64,000 nt of DNA, taken from the NCBI RefSeq assembly GCF_048565625.1, contig NZ_JBLZUR010000002.1, positions 2,666,001-2,730,000 on the forward strand, in the 5' to 3' direction. Below the pieces are notes generated by a model, which saw only the letters and a program-made list of their open reading frames with translations, was not told the origin of the DNA and ran no database searches. Below are positions 29,876 to 40,840 of this stretch, one piece after another. The translations under genes were made by a program, and so were the position numbers. Each line of letters opens with the position of its first letter. The first letter of the stretch is position 1. The stretch is from JBLZUR01 sp048565625 (lineage in GTDB: Bacteria; Pseudomonadota; Alphaproteobacteria; Sphingomonadales; Sphingomonadaceae).

Positions 29876-30439
29876 TTAACCGTCTTCGACCAAGTATTCA
29901 GCGTCGGGCGTGTCCGGTTCTTCGCCGGGGAGCGCCGAAGCCAGAAGTCGCGCGAAGTCACTCCGGTGCCCTGCCCGCAACATCGCCGCGATCCATCGCC
30001 GCTGATCGTCGCGATCACCCGCCTCCCGCGCGAATGGCCCGATGCGCCGCCGCCGGGCAAAGGCCAGTGCGGCCGTCCATGCCTCGCGCCCAGCCGTCGC
30101 CTTCACGGGCCGGGCGTCCTGCTCCTCGATCCCCGCCGCCCGGAGCGCCAGGCCGACGCGCGACGCACCATAACCCCGCCGCGTCAGCGATGCGCCGCGC
30201 GCTGCCGCGAAGGCTGCATCGTCGATGTAGCCGATCTCGGCCAGCCGCTCCGCCAATGCCGCCGGGTCGGGCAAACCCTCCCCCGCCCAGCCGCGTTCGC
30301 GCAGCTTGCGGTCGAGATAGGTGCGCAGCTTGGCGCGGGTGGTGCTGTAGCGACCGACATAGTTGATCGCCATCCGCTCCAGCCGCTCGCGATCGAGCGG
30401 CGGCGGATCGCCTCGTCCTCCCCGCACTCCAGCACCCAT
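29876..30439 (-). CDS. recX: RecX-family RecA regulator
   Basis: A 187-residue, helix-rich protein with the RecX pattern: ERMAINYVGRYSTTRAKLRTYL, LAERLAEIGYIDDAAFAAAR, SLTRRGYGASRVGLALRAAGI. It modulates RecA filaments. recA is not adjacent; in alphaproteobacteria recX often stands alone or leads a cluster like this one. The first ~15 residues (GAGVRGGRGDPPP) are poorly conserved, so the start could be further downstream. Confidence 0.87.
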   Translation of the reverse strand: MGAGVRGGRGDPPPLDRERLERMAINYVGRYSTTRAKLRTYLDRKLRERGWAGEGLPDPAALAERLAEIGYIDDAAFAAARGASLTRRGYGASRVGLALRAAGIEEQDARPVKATAGREAWTAALAFARRRRIGPFAREAGDRDDQRRWIAAMLRAGHRSDFARLLASALPGEEPDTPDAEYLVEDG

Positions 30440-30613
30440 GCGTCACCCCCGTCACGATTGTGCCACAGTCGGGCCGGATTTTGAACGCGCGCCCCACCTA
30501 GCAAAAAACCTTGGGTTCGCTCTTTCGCGGAACGCGTGTGACGTTATTGAGACGAACATGGAACCGTGCCGATCGCACCCTTGGGGGCAGCGCACCGACA
30601 CAGCAGGTAATGG

Positions 30614-32362
30614 ATGACTGAGACCGCGGATATTTCACAGGCGCCAAGGCCGACCGCGACCGAAGACACGCTGACGCGCCGCTTTTCCGACTTCGTGACC
30701 TTGAGTGAGGCGCTCGATTATGCGGCGGGCGGCGTGCGCGGATTGAACTTCCACGACGCGCGCGGACAGCTTGCGCGTGCCTATCCGTTCGCCGAGCTGC
30801 GGCTGGACGCGGTCGCCGCCGCGCGCCGGTTCATGGCGGCGGGGCTGAAGCCGGGCGATCGCATCGCGCTGGTGGCCGAGACTGCGCCCGAGTTCGCCAC
30901 CTTGTTCTTCGGCGCGGTCTATGCTGGCGCCTGGCCCGTGCCGCTGCCGCTGCCCACCTCCTTCGGCGCGCGCGACAGCTATATCGACCAGCTGCGCGTC
31001 CAGCTGACCAGCAGCGACCCGGCGCTGTTCCTCTATCCGGAGGAGCTGTCCGGCATGGCCGGCATCGCCGCCGAGGGCGCCTCGGTGCGCGGCATGGCGT
31101 GGGAGGCCTTCGCCACCCTGCCGGAATCCGGCGATCCGCTGCCCCAGGCGACGCCGGACGAGATCTGCTACCTCCAGTATTCCAGCGGATCGACACGCTT
31201 CCCGCACGGCGTCGCCGTCACCCATCGTGCGCTGCTCGACAATCTCGCGGCGCATGCTCACGGCATGGCGCTGGAGCCGAAGGACCGCTGCATCTCCTGG
31301 TTGCCCTGGTATCACGACATGGGGCTGGTGGGCTGCTTCCTCTCGCCGGTCGCGAACCAGGTCTCGACCGACTATTTGAAGACCGAGGATTTCGCCCGCC
31401 GTCCGCTCGCCTGGCTGGACATGATCAGCCGCAACGAGGGCACCTCAATCAGCTATTCGCCGACCTTCGGCTACGATATCTGCGCCAGGCGGATGTCCAG
31501 CCAGACCAAGGCGTCGGACCGTTTCGACCTTTCGCGCTGGCGGCTGGCCGGGAACGGTGCGGACATGATCCGGCCTGACGTGATGCAGGCCTTCGTCGAC
31601 GCCTTTGCCGAGGCGGGGTTCAAGGCGTCGGCCTTCCTGCCGAGCTACGGCCTTGCCGAGGCGACGCTCGCCGTGTCGATCATGCCGCCGGGCGAGGGCA
31701 TCGTCGTCGAACTGGTCGAGGAGACGCAGCTTTCCGGCGGCGAGAGCGCGCAGGGTCGCCCGCAGCGTTTCCGCGCGGTGGTCAATTGCGGCAAGCCCGT
31801 CCTCGGTATGACCGTCGAGATTCGCGAGGAGGACGGCACGCCGCTTCCCGAGAAGGCGATCGGCAAGGTCTGGTGCAAAGGCACCTCGGTCATGGACAGC
31901 TATTTCCGCGATCCGGAGGCGACCGCCGCCTGCCTGGTCGATGGATGGCTCGATACCGGCGACATGGGCTATCTGAGCGACGGCTATGTCTACATCGTCG
32001 GCCGCGCCAAGGACATGATCATCGTCAATGGCAAGAACCACTGGCCGCAGGACATCGAATGGGCAGTGGAGCAGCTGCCGGGCTTCAAGGCGGGCGACAT
32101 CGCCGCCTTCGCGATCACCGCGCCGGGTGGCGAGGAGACGCCGGCCGTCCTCGTCCAGTGCCGCACCTCGGACCCGAACGAGCGCGCCCGCCTGCGCGAC
32201 GAGATCCGCGAGCGGGTGCGCGCGGTGACCGGAATGCACTGCGTAGTGGAGTTGGTCCCGCCCCGCACCCTGCCCCGCACCAGCTCCGGCAAGCTCAGCC
32301 GGGCCAAGGCGCGCAACCTGTACTTGTCGGGAGAGCTGCGGCCCTACGATATTGCGGCGTAG
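30614..32362 (+). CDS. Fatty acyl-AMP ligase (adenylate-forming enzyme)
   Basis: The 582-residue protein has ANL-superfamily motifs: A3-like YLQYSSGSTRFPHGV, WLPWYHDMGLVG, A5-like LPSYGLAEATLA, DTGDMGYLSDGYVYI and the C-terminal lysine in TLPRTSSGKLSRAK. The WYHDMGL and YSSGSTRFP forms are characteristic of FAALs, which activate fatty acids as acyl-adenylates for loading onto an acyl carrier protein and not onto CoA. No polyketide or carrier gene is adjacent; a role in lipid modification or sphingolipid synthesis is a guess. Transcription starts in the 174-base gap divergent from recX. Confidence 0.9.
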   Translation: MTETADISQAPRPTATEDTLTRRFSDFVTLSEALDYAAGGVRGLNFHDARGQLARAYPFAELRLDAVAAARRFMAAGLKPGDRIALVAETAPEFATLFFGAVYAGAWPVPLPLPTSFGARDSYIDQLRVQLTSSDPALFLYPEELSGMAGIAAEGASVRGMAWEAFATLPESGDPLPQATPDEICYLQYSSGSTRFPHGVAVTHRALLDNLAAHAHGMALEPKDRCISWLPWYHDMGLVGCFLSPVANQVSTDYLKTEDFARRPLAWLDMISRNEGTSISYSPTFGYDICARRMSSQTKASDRFDLSRWRLAGNGADMIRPDVMQAFVDAFAEAGFKASAFLPSYGLAEATLAVSIMPPGEGIVVELVEETQLSGGESAQGRPQRFRAVVNCGKPVLGMTVEIREEDGTPLPEKAIGKVWCKGTSVMDSYFRDPEATAACLVDGWLDTGDMGYLSDGYVYIVGRAKDMIIVNGKNHWPQDIEWAVEQLPGFKAGDIAAFAITAPGGEETPAVLVQCRTSDPNERARLRDEIRERVRAVTGMHCVVELVPPRTLPRTSSGKLSRAKARNLYLSGELRPYDIAA

Positions 32363-32388
32363 GTTATCCGACTGATCCTCTGGTGAGA

Positions 32389-32740
32389 TCATCCCCCGGA
32401 AAGGGAGGAGGACCGCCGCCCGAAGGCGGTGGTGGAGGGGTAGCGCGCCACATACTGCATGGCCCGAGGACGATGCGAAAGCGTGCAGCGATGCTCCGTA
32501 CAACGGTGCCCTTGCCAGAAGTCCTTCGGTGGCAGGCATTGCGTCGGCGTCGTGGGGGTGCGGTTCCGCCGGCCACATCCAGCAGGACGCTATATCCTGG
32601 ATTTATACTGCTCTGCGGTTCGCTTTTGCATCGAAGTGAAGGCGCGATGTGGACGCCTGTGTGCTTCACATCGCGCGCGCCGCCCGTGGAGACTACCCCT
32701 CCACCGCCTTCAGCGGTCCCCTGCCTTTCCAGGGAGGGAT
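32389..32740. repeat. Family C palindromic arms flanking a decayed DUF559 gene
   Basis: The forward arm (32389-32442) contains GGGAGGAGGACCGCC and GGCGGTGGTGGAGGGGTAG. The inverted arm (32693-32740) contains CTACCCCTCCACCGCC and CTTTCCAGGGAGGG. Between them lie 250 bases with remnants of a DUF559 nuclease. Other family C pairs lie at 51789-51932 (inside gcvPB) and 61075-61215. Confidence 0.8.
32473..32644 (+). pseudogene. DUF559 endonuclease remnant, frameshifted and truncated
   Basis: One frame reads MRKRAAMLRTTVPLPEVLRW, then QALRRRRGG; a second frame continues VRFRRPHPAGRYILDLYC and ends near FCIEVK. Joined, these match the N-terminal half of DUF559 proteins (compare FRRQHPAGRYVLDFYC in the intact gene at 53535-53909). 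The shift lies around 32550-32565, and the C-terminal half with the second acidic cluster is missing. The remnant sits between inverted family C repeats. Confidence 0.75.
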
Positions 32741-32811
32741 AGAGGCGGCTGCAATCAGCACGCTCATTTTCCCCTGTCCTACACGTCGCCCATTGCGCCA
32801 CAGACTTGTCG

Positions 32812-33258
32812 ATGACCAATTCGCCCGATCTCGCCCCGCCGCTCGCCTTCACGCCGGTCCCCTCTGCCACCAACCGCCGCGACGGGTGGACGCCGGAACG
32901 GCAGCTGGCGTTCATCGGGACCCTGGCGGAATGCGGCGTGGTGAAGGCGGCGGCGAGGGCGGTGGGCATGTCGGCGAAGTCGGCTCATCTGCTACGCCAG
33001 CGGGAGGGGGCGGAGGAGTTCGCCGCCGCCTGGGACCATGCGATCGGAGAGGGCCGGTCGCGTGCCTTCGCCCTCGCCATCGCGCGCGGCATCCACGGCA
33101 CCGTCACGCCCGTCTTCTACAACGGCAAGCAGGTGGGCGAGCGGGTCACCTACGACAATCGCCTGATCCTCGCCGCCCTCCGCATCCATGTCCGCGACCA
33201 GCACGGCGCAGGCGCGCGGCCCGCACCGCTGCCGGGACATGCGCCGTGGGACTTCTGA
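32812..33258 (+). CDS. Helix-turn-helix protein of unknown role
   Basis: From ATG 32812 the 148-residue protein has a Pro-rich start, then GWTPERQLAFIGTLAECGVVKAAARAVGMSAKSAHLLRQ, a clear helix-turn-helix resembling those of phage small terminases and Sphingomonadales orphan regulators. The middle (WDHAIGEGRSRAFALAIARG) and tail have no known domain. No phage genes are nearby, so I read it as a chromosomal HTH protein and not as a prophage remnant. The alternative TTG start at 32806 adds two residues only. Confidence 0.75.
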   Translation: MTNSPDLAPPLAFTPVPSATNRRDGWTPERQLAFIGTLAECGVVKAAARAVGMSAKSAHLLRQREGAEEFAAAWDHAIGEGRSRAFALAIARGIHGTVTPVFYNGKQVGERVTYDNRLILAALRIHVRDQHGAGARPAPLPGHAPWDF

Positions 33259-33387
33259 GACTCCGGTTCCCGCATGGACGTATGGGGAACTTGATTACCT
33301 TTGCCCCCCGATCGCCATGACACCCGGCGCGGGCACCCCTTGCCTTGCCCCGCCCCCCCGGCTATGTGCGCCGCTCTCCGGACCCGG

Positions 33388-33463
33388 AGGAGTGTAGCTC
33401 AGTTGGTAGAGCATCGGTCTCCAAAACCGAGGGCCGTGGGTTCGAGTCCCTCCACTCCTGCCA
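33388..33463 (+). tRNA. tRNA-Trp (CCA anticodon)
   Basis: A 76-base cloverleaf: acceptor AGGAGTG/CACTCCT, D-arm with AGCTCAGTTGGTAGAGC, anticodon CCA at 33421-33423 (GTCTCCAAAAC loop region), T-arm GTGGGTTCGAGTCCC, and an encoded 3' CCA. It lies directly upstream of secE-nusG, the classical tRNA-Trp-secE-nusG order. Confidence 0.97.
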
Positions 33464-33580
33464 TCCTGCTGCCAAGGCAGGACGGATTTGGGTTCCGGGA
33501 ATGACGAGAGGTCGGGGCGCCGCGGCAAGCGGAGGACGCCTTTGGCCTCTTGAAGTGTTTGTGCTGGAAGGCGGTTGAAC

Positions 33581-33781
33581 GTGGCGAAGGTTGCTCCGGG
33601 CGAATTCATCCGGCAGGTCAGGGCGGAAACCGCGAAGGTCACCTGGCCGACGCGGCGGGAGACGCTGACCACGGCGATCTTCGTGCTGATCCTGACGACG
33701 CTCTTGTCGTTCTTCTTCTTCGGCGTCGACGCCGCGTTCCACCAGATCGTGCAGTTCCTGCTGTCACTGATCGCGAAGTAA
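33581..33781 (+). CDS. secE: Preprotein translocase subunit SecE
   Basis: GTG 33581 gives MAKVAPGEFIRQVRAETAKVTWPTRRE, the expected SecE start with the conserved KVTWPTRRET amphipathic helix, followed by one membrane span (TTAIFVLILTTLLSFFFFGVD). At 66 residues it is the short single-span alphaproteobacterial form. TTG 33575 is a possible two-codon extension but would sit too close to GGAAGG. nusG follows after 22 bases. Confidence 0.95.
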   Translation: MAKVAPGEFIRQVRAETAKVTWPTRRETLTTAIFVLILTTLLSFFFFGVDAAFHQIVQFLLSLIAK

Positions 33782-33803
33782 GTTTCGGGAGACGAGTTCA
33801 GGC

Positions 33804-34343
33804 ATGTCGCGCTGGTACATCATCCACGCCTATTCGGGCTTCGAGAACAAGGTGCGCGAGGCGATCCTCGCCGACGCGACCCGCCTCGGTCTCGATTCGC
33901 TCGTCGAAGCGGTCGAGGTTCCGACCGAGAAGGTGACCGAGGTCCGCCGCGGCAAGAAGGTGACTTCCGACCGCAAGTTCTTCCCCGGCTATGTGCTGGC
34001 GAAGCTCGACATGAACGATCAGGTCTATCACCTGGTCAAGAACACGCCGAAGGTGACCGGCTTCCTCGGCTCCTCGGGCAAGCCGCAGCCGATCAGCGAG
34101 GCGGAGGCCGCCCGGATCCTTAACACCAAGGAAGAGGCGGCAACCGCGGCCCCCAAGACCAAGATCAAGGTCGATTTCGAGATCGGCGATCAGGTCAAGG
34201 TGCTCGATGGTCCCTTCGCCAGCTTCAACGGCCTGGTCGAGGAGCTCGATTTCGACCGCAGCCGCGTCAAGGTCTCGGTCTCGATCTTCGGCCGCGCGAC
34301 TCCGGTCGAGCTGGAGTTCGAGCAGGTCGAACGGGTCAAGTAA
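33804..34343 (+). CDS. nusG: Transcription termination/antitermination protein NusG
   Basis: The 179-residue protein begins MSRWYIIHAYSGFENKVREAI and has the NGN domain (FFPGYVLAKLDM, VKNTPKVTGFLG) and a C-terminal KOW domain (FEIGDQVKVLDGPFASFNGLVEELD, RVKVSVSIFGRATPVELEF). It couples RNA polymerase to Rho or the ribosome. It is followed by about 208 bases with a family D repeat, then rplK. Confidence 0.98.
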   Translation: MSRWYIIHAYSGFENKVREAILADATRLGLDSLVEAVEVPTEKVTEVRRGKKVTSDRKFFPGYVLAKLDMNDQVYHLVKNTPKVTGFLGSSGKPQPISEAEAARILNTKEEAATAAPKTKIKVDFEIGDQVKVLDGPFASFNGLVEELDFDRSRVKVSVSIFGRATPVELEFEQVERVK

Positions 34344-34344
34344 C

Positions 34345-34490
34345 CAGGATTTCGTCACCCCAGCCCCTCGACTGCCTGCAAGGCAGGCGCTCGGGATAAA
34401 CTTCGATCAAAGATCGAAAGCTGGGGTCGCTTGCAGCGGGCGCGCCCTCCTGCTGCACCAGATCCCAGCCTTCGCTGGGATGACGGATAT
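34345..34490. repeat. Family D palindromic repeats between nusG and rplK
   Basis: A degenerate forward arm (GTCACCCCAGCCCCTCGACT onward, interrupted by ACTGCCTGCAAGGCAGGCG and CTTCGATCAAAGATCGAAAG hairpins) faces a clean inverted arm, GATCCCAGCCTTCGCTGGGA, at about 34460-34485. It fills most of the intergenic space. Confidence 0.7.
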
Positions 34491-34551
34491 GGGGCGAAGC
34501 TGCGGGAGGCCTCCGGCCGTCAGCACCGCTAAACTTGGAAGAGAGTGAAAC

Positions 34552-34983
34552 ATGGCAAAGAAGATTACAGGTTACATCAACCTGCATGTGCCGGCGGGCG
34601 ACGCGAAGCCCGCGCCGCCGATCGGCCCGGCGCTTGGTCAGCGCGGCGTGAACATCATGGAATTCTGCAAGGCGTTCAACGCCTCCACGCAGGATCAGGA
34701 CAAGGGCACGCCGATCCCGACGACGATCACCGTCTATGCGGACCGGTCGTTCAGCTTCATCACCAAGACGCCGCCGGCGACCTTCCTCATCAAGAAGGCC
34801 GCCAACCTGAAGTCGGGCTCCAAGGAGCCGGGCAAGGTGTCGGCGGGCAAGATCGCGCGCTCCAAGCTGACCGAGATCGCCCAGCTGAAGATGAAGGACC
34901 TGAACGCCAACGACGTCGATGCGGCCACCCGCATCATCGAAGGCTCCGCCCGCGCGATGGGCCTCGAAGTGGTGGAGGGCTAA
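34552..34983 (+). CDS. rplK: 50S ribosomal protein L11
   Basis: A 143-residue protein: [34 protein letters not shown] identifies L11, with the C-terminal rRNA-binding domain ([40 protein letters not shown]). It binds the GTPase-associated region of 23S rRNA. GGAAGAG lies upstream of the ATG. rplA starts three bases after its stop. Confidence 0.98.
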   Translation: MAKKITGYINLHVPAGDAKPAPPIGPALGQRGVNIMEFCKAFNASTQDQDKGTPIPTTITVYADRSFSFITKTPPATFLIKKAANLKSGSKEPGKVSAGKIARSKLTEIAQLKMKDLNANDVDAATRIIEGSARAMGLEVVEG

Positions 34984-34986
34984 GAC

Positions 34987-35694
34987 ATGCTGAAGCCGAA
35001 GAAGCTCACCAAGAAGGCCCAGGTTCTGGCCGCCGCCGTCGATCGCGAGAAGCTGTACGGCGTGGATGAGGCGATCGCGCTGGCCAAGGCCAATGCAACG
35101 TCGAAGTTCGACGAGACGATCGAGCTGGCGCTTAACCTCGGCGTCGATCCGCGCCATGCCGACCAGATGGTCCGTGGCGTCGTGACCCTGCCCAAGGGCA
35201 CCGGCAAGGACGTCCGCGTCGGCGTCTTCGCGCGTGGTGCCAAGGCGGACGAGGCCCGCGCCGCCGGTGCGGAAGTCGTGGGTGCCGAGGACCTGCTGGA
35301 GACCGTCCAGGGCGGCACCATCGAGTTCGACCGCTGCATCGCGACGCCGGACATGATGGGCCTGGTCGGCCGTCTCGGCAAGGTGCTGGGTCCGAAGGGC
35401 CTGATGCCGAACCCGAAGCTCGGCACGGTGACCATGAACGTCGGCGAGGCCGTGAAGGCCGCCAAGGGCGGTCAGGTCGAGTTCCGCGTCGAGAAGGCGG
35501 GCATCATCCACTCGGGCATCGGCAAGGCGTCGTTCCCGGCGGAGGATCTCCGTGCCAATTTCGACGCGTTCGTCGACGCGATCGTTCGCGCGAAGCCGGC
35601 CGGCGCCAAGGGCAAGTACGTTCGCAAGGTCGCCGTCAGCTCGACCATGGGCGCGGGCATCAAGGTCGACACGACCGAAGTCGCTGGCGCGTAA
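34987..35694 (+). CDS. rplA: 50S ribosomal protein L1
   Basis: A 235-residue L1 with the diagnostic blocks [75 protein letters not shown] and [19 protein letters not shown]1 binds 23S rRNA in the L1 stalk and its own mRNA. It forms a pair with rplK. Confidence 0.98.
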   Translation: MLKPKKLTKKAQVLAAAVDREKLYGVDEAIALAKANATSKFDETIELALNLGVDPRHADQMVRGVVTLPKGTGKDVRVGVFARGAKADEARAAGAEVVGAEDLLETVQGGTIEFDRCIATPDMMGLVGRLGKVLGPKGLMPNPKLGTVTMNVGEAVKAAKGGQVEFRVEKAGIIHSGIGKASFPAEDLRANFDAFVDAIVRAKPAGAKGKYVRKVAVSSTMGAGIKVDTTEVAGA

Positions 35695-35767
35695 GGCCTG
35701 GCTGTAGCCTATTGAATGTCGCGGCCTCTCGGTGTAGGGGCCGCGCCTTCTCCACCTTCGGGTGGGG

Positions 35768-35830
35768 TTCCGTCCGAGACAGCAGGTGGGGGTGATCTGG
35801 CCCTCTTAATGTCCTGCCTAGACGGGGAAG
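35768..35830 (+). ncRNA. L10 leader (ribosomal protein autoregulatory RNA)
   Basis: Upstream of rplJ, CCGTC (35770-35774) and GACGG (35821-35825) close a structure that contains CGAGACAGCAGGTGGGGG and TTAATGTCCTGCCTAG, the conserved L10 leader core with its AGCAGG/CCTGCC pairing. L10 (with L7/L12) binds this leader to repress rplJL translation. The rest of the 299-base rplA-rplJ gap also contains GCGGCCTCT/AGGGGCCGC-type hairpins. Confidence 0.85.
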
Positions 35831-35993
35831 AGATTTGGCCGAGGCGCGTGCGATGCTGCTCCGGTCTGCCTGACGGGTCCGAACACCCGATCATCCAGGC
35901 GCTCCCCTCCCCTTCGGACTTTGCCGTTCGAGCATGTCGCTCGCGCGGTTCGATACGTCCGGTGCCCGTCATCGGACGAAGTGGAGTGAGGCA

Positions 35994-36509
35994 ATGGATC
36001 GTTCTCAGAAGTCCGAGGTCGTATCCGAGCTGAATCGCACCTTCACCGAGACCAGCGTGGTGATCGTCACCCGCAATCTCGGCCTGACCGTGAAGCAAAG
36101 CACGGATCTCAGGAACAAGATGCGTGATGCCGGCGCGACCTACAAGGTATCGAAGAACAAGCTTGCCCGCATCGCGCTCGAAGGCACGTCCTACGGCTCG
36201 ATCAGCGATCTGCTGACCGGTCCGACGGCGCTCAGCACGTCCGCCGACCCGGTCGCCCCTGCAAAGGTGATCGTGGATTTCGCGAAGGCCAACGACAAGT
36301 TGGAAATCGTCGGCGGCGCGATGGGCGATACGCTTCTCGACGTGAACGGAGTGAAGGCGCTTTCCGAGCTGCCCTCGCTCGACGAGCTGCGCGCCAAGAT
36401 CGTCGGCCTGGTTCAGGCCCCGGCGACCAAGGTTGTCCAGATCGTCCAGGCCCCGGCCGGGCAGCTCGCCCGCGTCTTCGGCGCCTATGCGGCCAAGGAA
36501 GACGCATAA
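35994..36509 (+). CDS. rplJ: 50S ribosomal protein L10
   Basis: ATG 35994 follows GGAGTGAGG and gives the canonical start MDRSQKSEVVSELNRTF; the in-frame extension to 35934 is not conserved. The 171-residue protein has LTVKQSTDLRNKMRDAGATYKVSKNKLARIAL and a C-terminal helix region (AKIVGLVQAPATKVVQIVQAPAG) that binds L7/L12 dimers. Regulated by the L10 leader upstream. Confidence 0.97.
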   Translation: MDRSQKSEVVSELNRTFTETSVVIVTRNLGLTVKQSTDLRNKMRDAGATYKVSKNKLARIALEGTSYGSISDLLTGPTALSTSADPVAPAKVIVDFAKANDKLEIVGGAMGDTLLDVNGVKALSELPSLDELRAKIVGLVQAPATKVVQIVQAPAGQLARVFGAYAAKEDA

Positions 36510-36569
36510 GCGTCGGTTCCCGATACCAACATCAACTGATCGGGGCGGACGCCCCACACGGAGACTATC

Positions 36570-36950
36570 ATGGCAGACCTGCAGAAGCTTGTTGACGACC
36601 TTTCCGCGCTGACCGTCCTTGAGGCGGCCGAGCTTTCGAAGCTTCTCGAAGAGAAGTGGGGCGTTTCCGCCGCTGCCGCCGTGGCCGTTGCGGCCCCGGC
36701 TGGCGGCGCCGGCGGTGGCGCGCCCGCCGCTGAAGAGAAGACCGAGTTCGACGTGATCCTCACCGGCGACGGTGGCAAGAAGATCAACGTCATCAAGGAA
36801 GTCCGCGCCATCACCGGCCTGGGCCTGACCGAGGCGAAGACCCTGGTCGAGTCCGCGCCGAAGGCCGTCAAGGAAGGCGTGTCGAAGGACGAGGCCGAGA
36901 AGCTCAAGAAGCAGCTCGAGGAAGCCGGCGCGACCGTCGAGCTCAAGTAA
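36570..36950 (+). CDS. rplL: 50S ribosomal protein L7/L12
   Basis: A 126-residue protein with the N-terminal dimerisation domain ([32 protein letters not shown]), an Ala/Gly-rich hinge and the C-terminal domain ([34 protein letters not shown]). It recruits translation GTPases. A strong terminator follows and the next gene is on the opposite strand, so rpoB-rpoC are not directly downstream. Confidence 0.98.
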   Translation: MADLQKLVDDLSALTVLEAAELSKLLEEKWGVSAAAAVAVAAPAGGAGGGAPAAEEKTEFDVILTGDGGKKINVIKEVRAITGLGLTEAKTLVESAPKAVKEGVSKDEAEKLKKQLEEAGATVELK

Positions 36951-36976
36951 GCTTCTTCGCTTCGGCGACAGAACGG

Positions 36977-37005
36977 GGGCGGTCCGGCGACGGGCCGCCC
37001 TTTTT
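36977..37005 (+). terminator. Rho-independent terminator after rplL
   Basis: GGGCGGTCC pairs with GGGCCGCCC (one G-T wobble) around a GGCGAC loop, followed by TTTTT. Confidence 0.9.
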
Positions 37006-37013
37006 CGTCTGGG

Positions 37014-37670
37014 CTAATCGGCCCAGTCGGGCACGCCGAGCGGGAAGAAGTGGCGGTACGGCCGCGCCTCATCGACCGTCCGGATGATCGAGGGGCGGGC
37101 GCGGAGGCGGCGGTAATAGTCGTTGAGCGCCGGGTGCGTGCGGTGGAACGGCTCCACCCAGTCGGCGTAGAACAGCGCGGGGGCAGCAGCGATGTCGGCC
37201 AGCGAGAAGCCGACGACGCAGGCCCATTCGCGACTGGCCAGCCGCTTTTCCAGGATGTCGTAGCTGGTGCGAAGGGTGGCGCGGGCGGCGGCGACGCGGG
37301 GCGGGCTCTTCGGCTCGGTAAAGCTGTCGGCGACGATCTCCTGCATCGGCACGGCGACATAGGCGTCGAAGAAGCGATCCCAGAAGCGGACGTCGAGCGC
37401 CGCCGCCGGATCGGCGGGGATCAGGCGGGGTTCGGGGCGCTTAAGATCGAGATACTCGACGATGATGGTCGATTCGGGAATCACCTCCCCCGCATCGACC
37501 AGCACCGGGAACTTGCCGTGCGGCCACAGGGCGCGGAACGCCTCCGCAGAGGCTGAATCGCCGAGGTCCACCAGCACGCGGTCGAACGCGACGTCCTTCT
37601 CATACAACGCGATCAGCGCCTTCCAGCAGAAGGCGGCGAACGGATGATAGTGGAGGACCGGCGCGCTCAT
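37014..37670 (-). CDS. Glutathione S-transferase family protein
   Basis: A 218-residue protein with an N-terminal thioredoxin-like domain (LHYHPFAAFCWKALIALYE, KFPVLVDAGEVIPESTIIVEYLD, the ESTII glutathione-binding motif) and an all-helical C-terminal domain (WACVVGFSLADIAAAPALFY, containing the N-capping box). It probably conjugates or reduces with glutathione; the substrate is unknown. It is convergent with rplL and follows a PEP-CTERM gene by 13 bases on the same strand. Confidence 0.9.
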   Translation of the reverse strand: MSAPVLHYHPFAAFCWKALIALYEKDVAFDRVLVDLGDSASAEAFRALWPHGKFPVLVDAGEVIPESTIIVEYLDLKRPEPRLIPADPAAALDVRFWDRFFDAYVAVPMQEIVADSFTEPKSPPRVAAARATLRTSYDILEKRLASREWACVVGFSLADIAAAPALFYADWVEPFHRTHPALNDYYRRLRARPSIIRTVDEARPYRHFFPLGVPDWAD

Positions 37671-37683
37671 CAGGCGAGCGGCG

Positions 37684-38370
37684 TCAGACCGCCGACGGGG
37701 CGAAGGCCTTGCGACGGCGGAGCGAGAGGCCGGTGAGGCCGAAGCCGCCGAGCAGCATCGCCCAGCTGGCAGGCTCGGGAACGGCCGCGACGCCGGGACC
37801 GGCCACGGTATATTCGATGCTGCCGACGAAAGCGCGCGGGTTGCTGGTGCCGCCCTGGAAGCGACCGGCGCTGCCCATGCCGCGATAGAGCGTCAGGTCC
37901 GTGTTGCTGGCCGCGGTCTGGCCGATCGCCGACGGATCGTTGCCCTGCCCGAAATAGCTCAGGATCGAGCCGGTCTGATCGAACCGGGCGGAGAAGATGT
38001 AGAAGCCATAGGTGCCGTTCGCATCGACCGTGACGTCGTCGAAGTCGAAGTTCACCGGCGTCGTCGCCGAATTGGACGTGACCGTCACGCGGCCGAGCGA
38101 AGTCCATCCATCGCTCGACGTGTTGTGCCCGACAAAGGAGCCGGCGCGATAGTAGATGTCGTACATGCCGCCCGGCATGACATAGGTGTTGAGCGACGTG
38201 AGTGTAACGTCCTTCGCGCCGACGCCGATGTCGAAGAACAGGCCGAGCGAGCTGTTGTTGGCCGCGCCGTCGGCGGAAGTAATCACCGCCGCTTTGGCCG
38301 GAACGACGGAGAGAGTCGCCGTGGCGACTGAGGTCAGCAGCATCTTTCGGAACACAAGCACCCCCATCAA
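37684..38370 (-). CDS. PEPxxWA-type PEP-CTERM sorting protein
   Basis: A 228-residue exported protein: signal peptide around residues 8-27 (FRKMLLTSVATATLSVVPAKA), a beta-rich mature part (LNTYVMPGGMYDIYYRAG, VTSNSATTPVNFDFDDVTV) and a C-terminal tail PEPASWAMLLGGFGLTGLS followed by LRRRK. It is one of three exosortase substrates in the window. The first seven residues (MMGVLVF) precede the signal peptide and the start may be internal. The function of the mature domain is unknown. Confidence 0.85.
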   Translation of the reverse strand: MMGVLVFRKMLLTSVATATLSVVPAKAAVITSADGAANNSSLGLFFDIGVGAKDVTLTSLNTYVMPGGMYDIYYRAGSFVGHNTSSDGWTSLGRVTVTSNSATTPVNFDFDDVTVDANGTYGFYIFSARFDQTGSILSYFGQGNDPSAIGQTAASNTDLTLYRGMGSAGRFQGGTSNPRAFVGSIEYTVAGPGVAAVPEPASWAMLLGGFGLTGLSLRRRKAFAPSAV

Positions 38371-38469
38371 GCTTCGTTACGCTGCCGCACTAACACCCGC
38401 CGGGATCCGGATCATGGTTAAGTTAAGCTATTGTAAACCATCTCTGTCCCGTGTTGACACGCGCCGCAA

Positions 38470-40637
<2,168 letters not shown>

Positions 40638-40683
40638 CTACGTGGCGCGCGGAATCGTCCCCCGTGCGGCCCTGTCGTGCATG

Positions 40684-40742
40684 GTTCGACTGCCTGAGAG
40701 GCCCTGTCGAGTGGCAGCACTTCGACAAGCTCAGTGCCAACG
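40684..40742. repeat. Degenerate family A REPIN-like pair
   Basis: GTTCGACTGCCTGAGAGGCC faces CTTCGACAAGCTCAGTGCC around a short loop, a decayed version of the 16625-16684 unit. Confidence 0.6.
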
Positions 40743-40840
40743 GGGGTGGGGGACGGTTGGAGGGCCATGTCGAGTGACATGGCAAAGGATTTCCAACATT
40801 GGTAGTGTCCTGAAGTGGTCGCGTTTGCCGAGGTGAGATG

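Noticed and set aside
32812..33258. Prophage marker because of a terminase-small-subunit-like HTH
   Set aside because: No other phage genes, integrase or attachment sites are nearby; such HTH proteins occur as isolated genes in this group.
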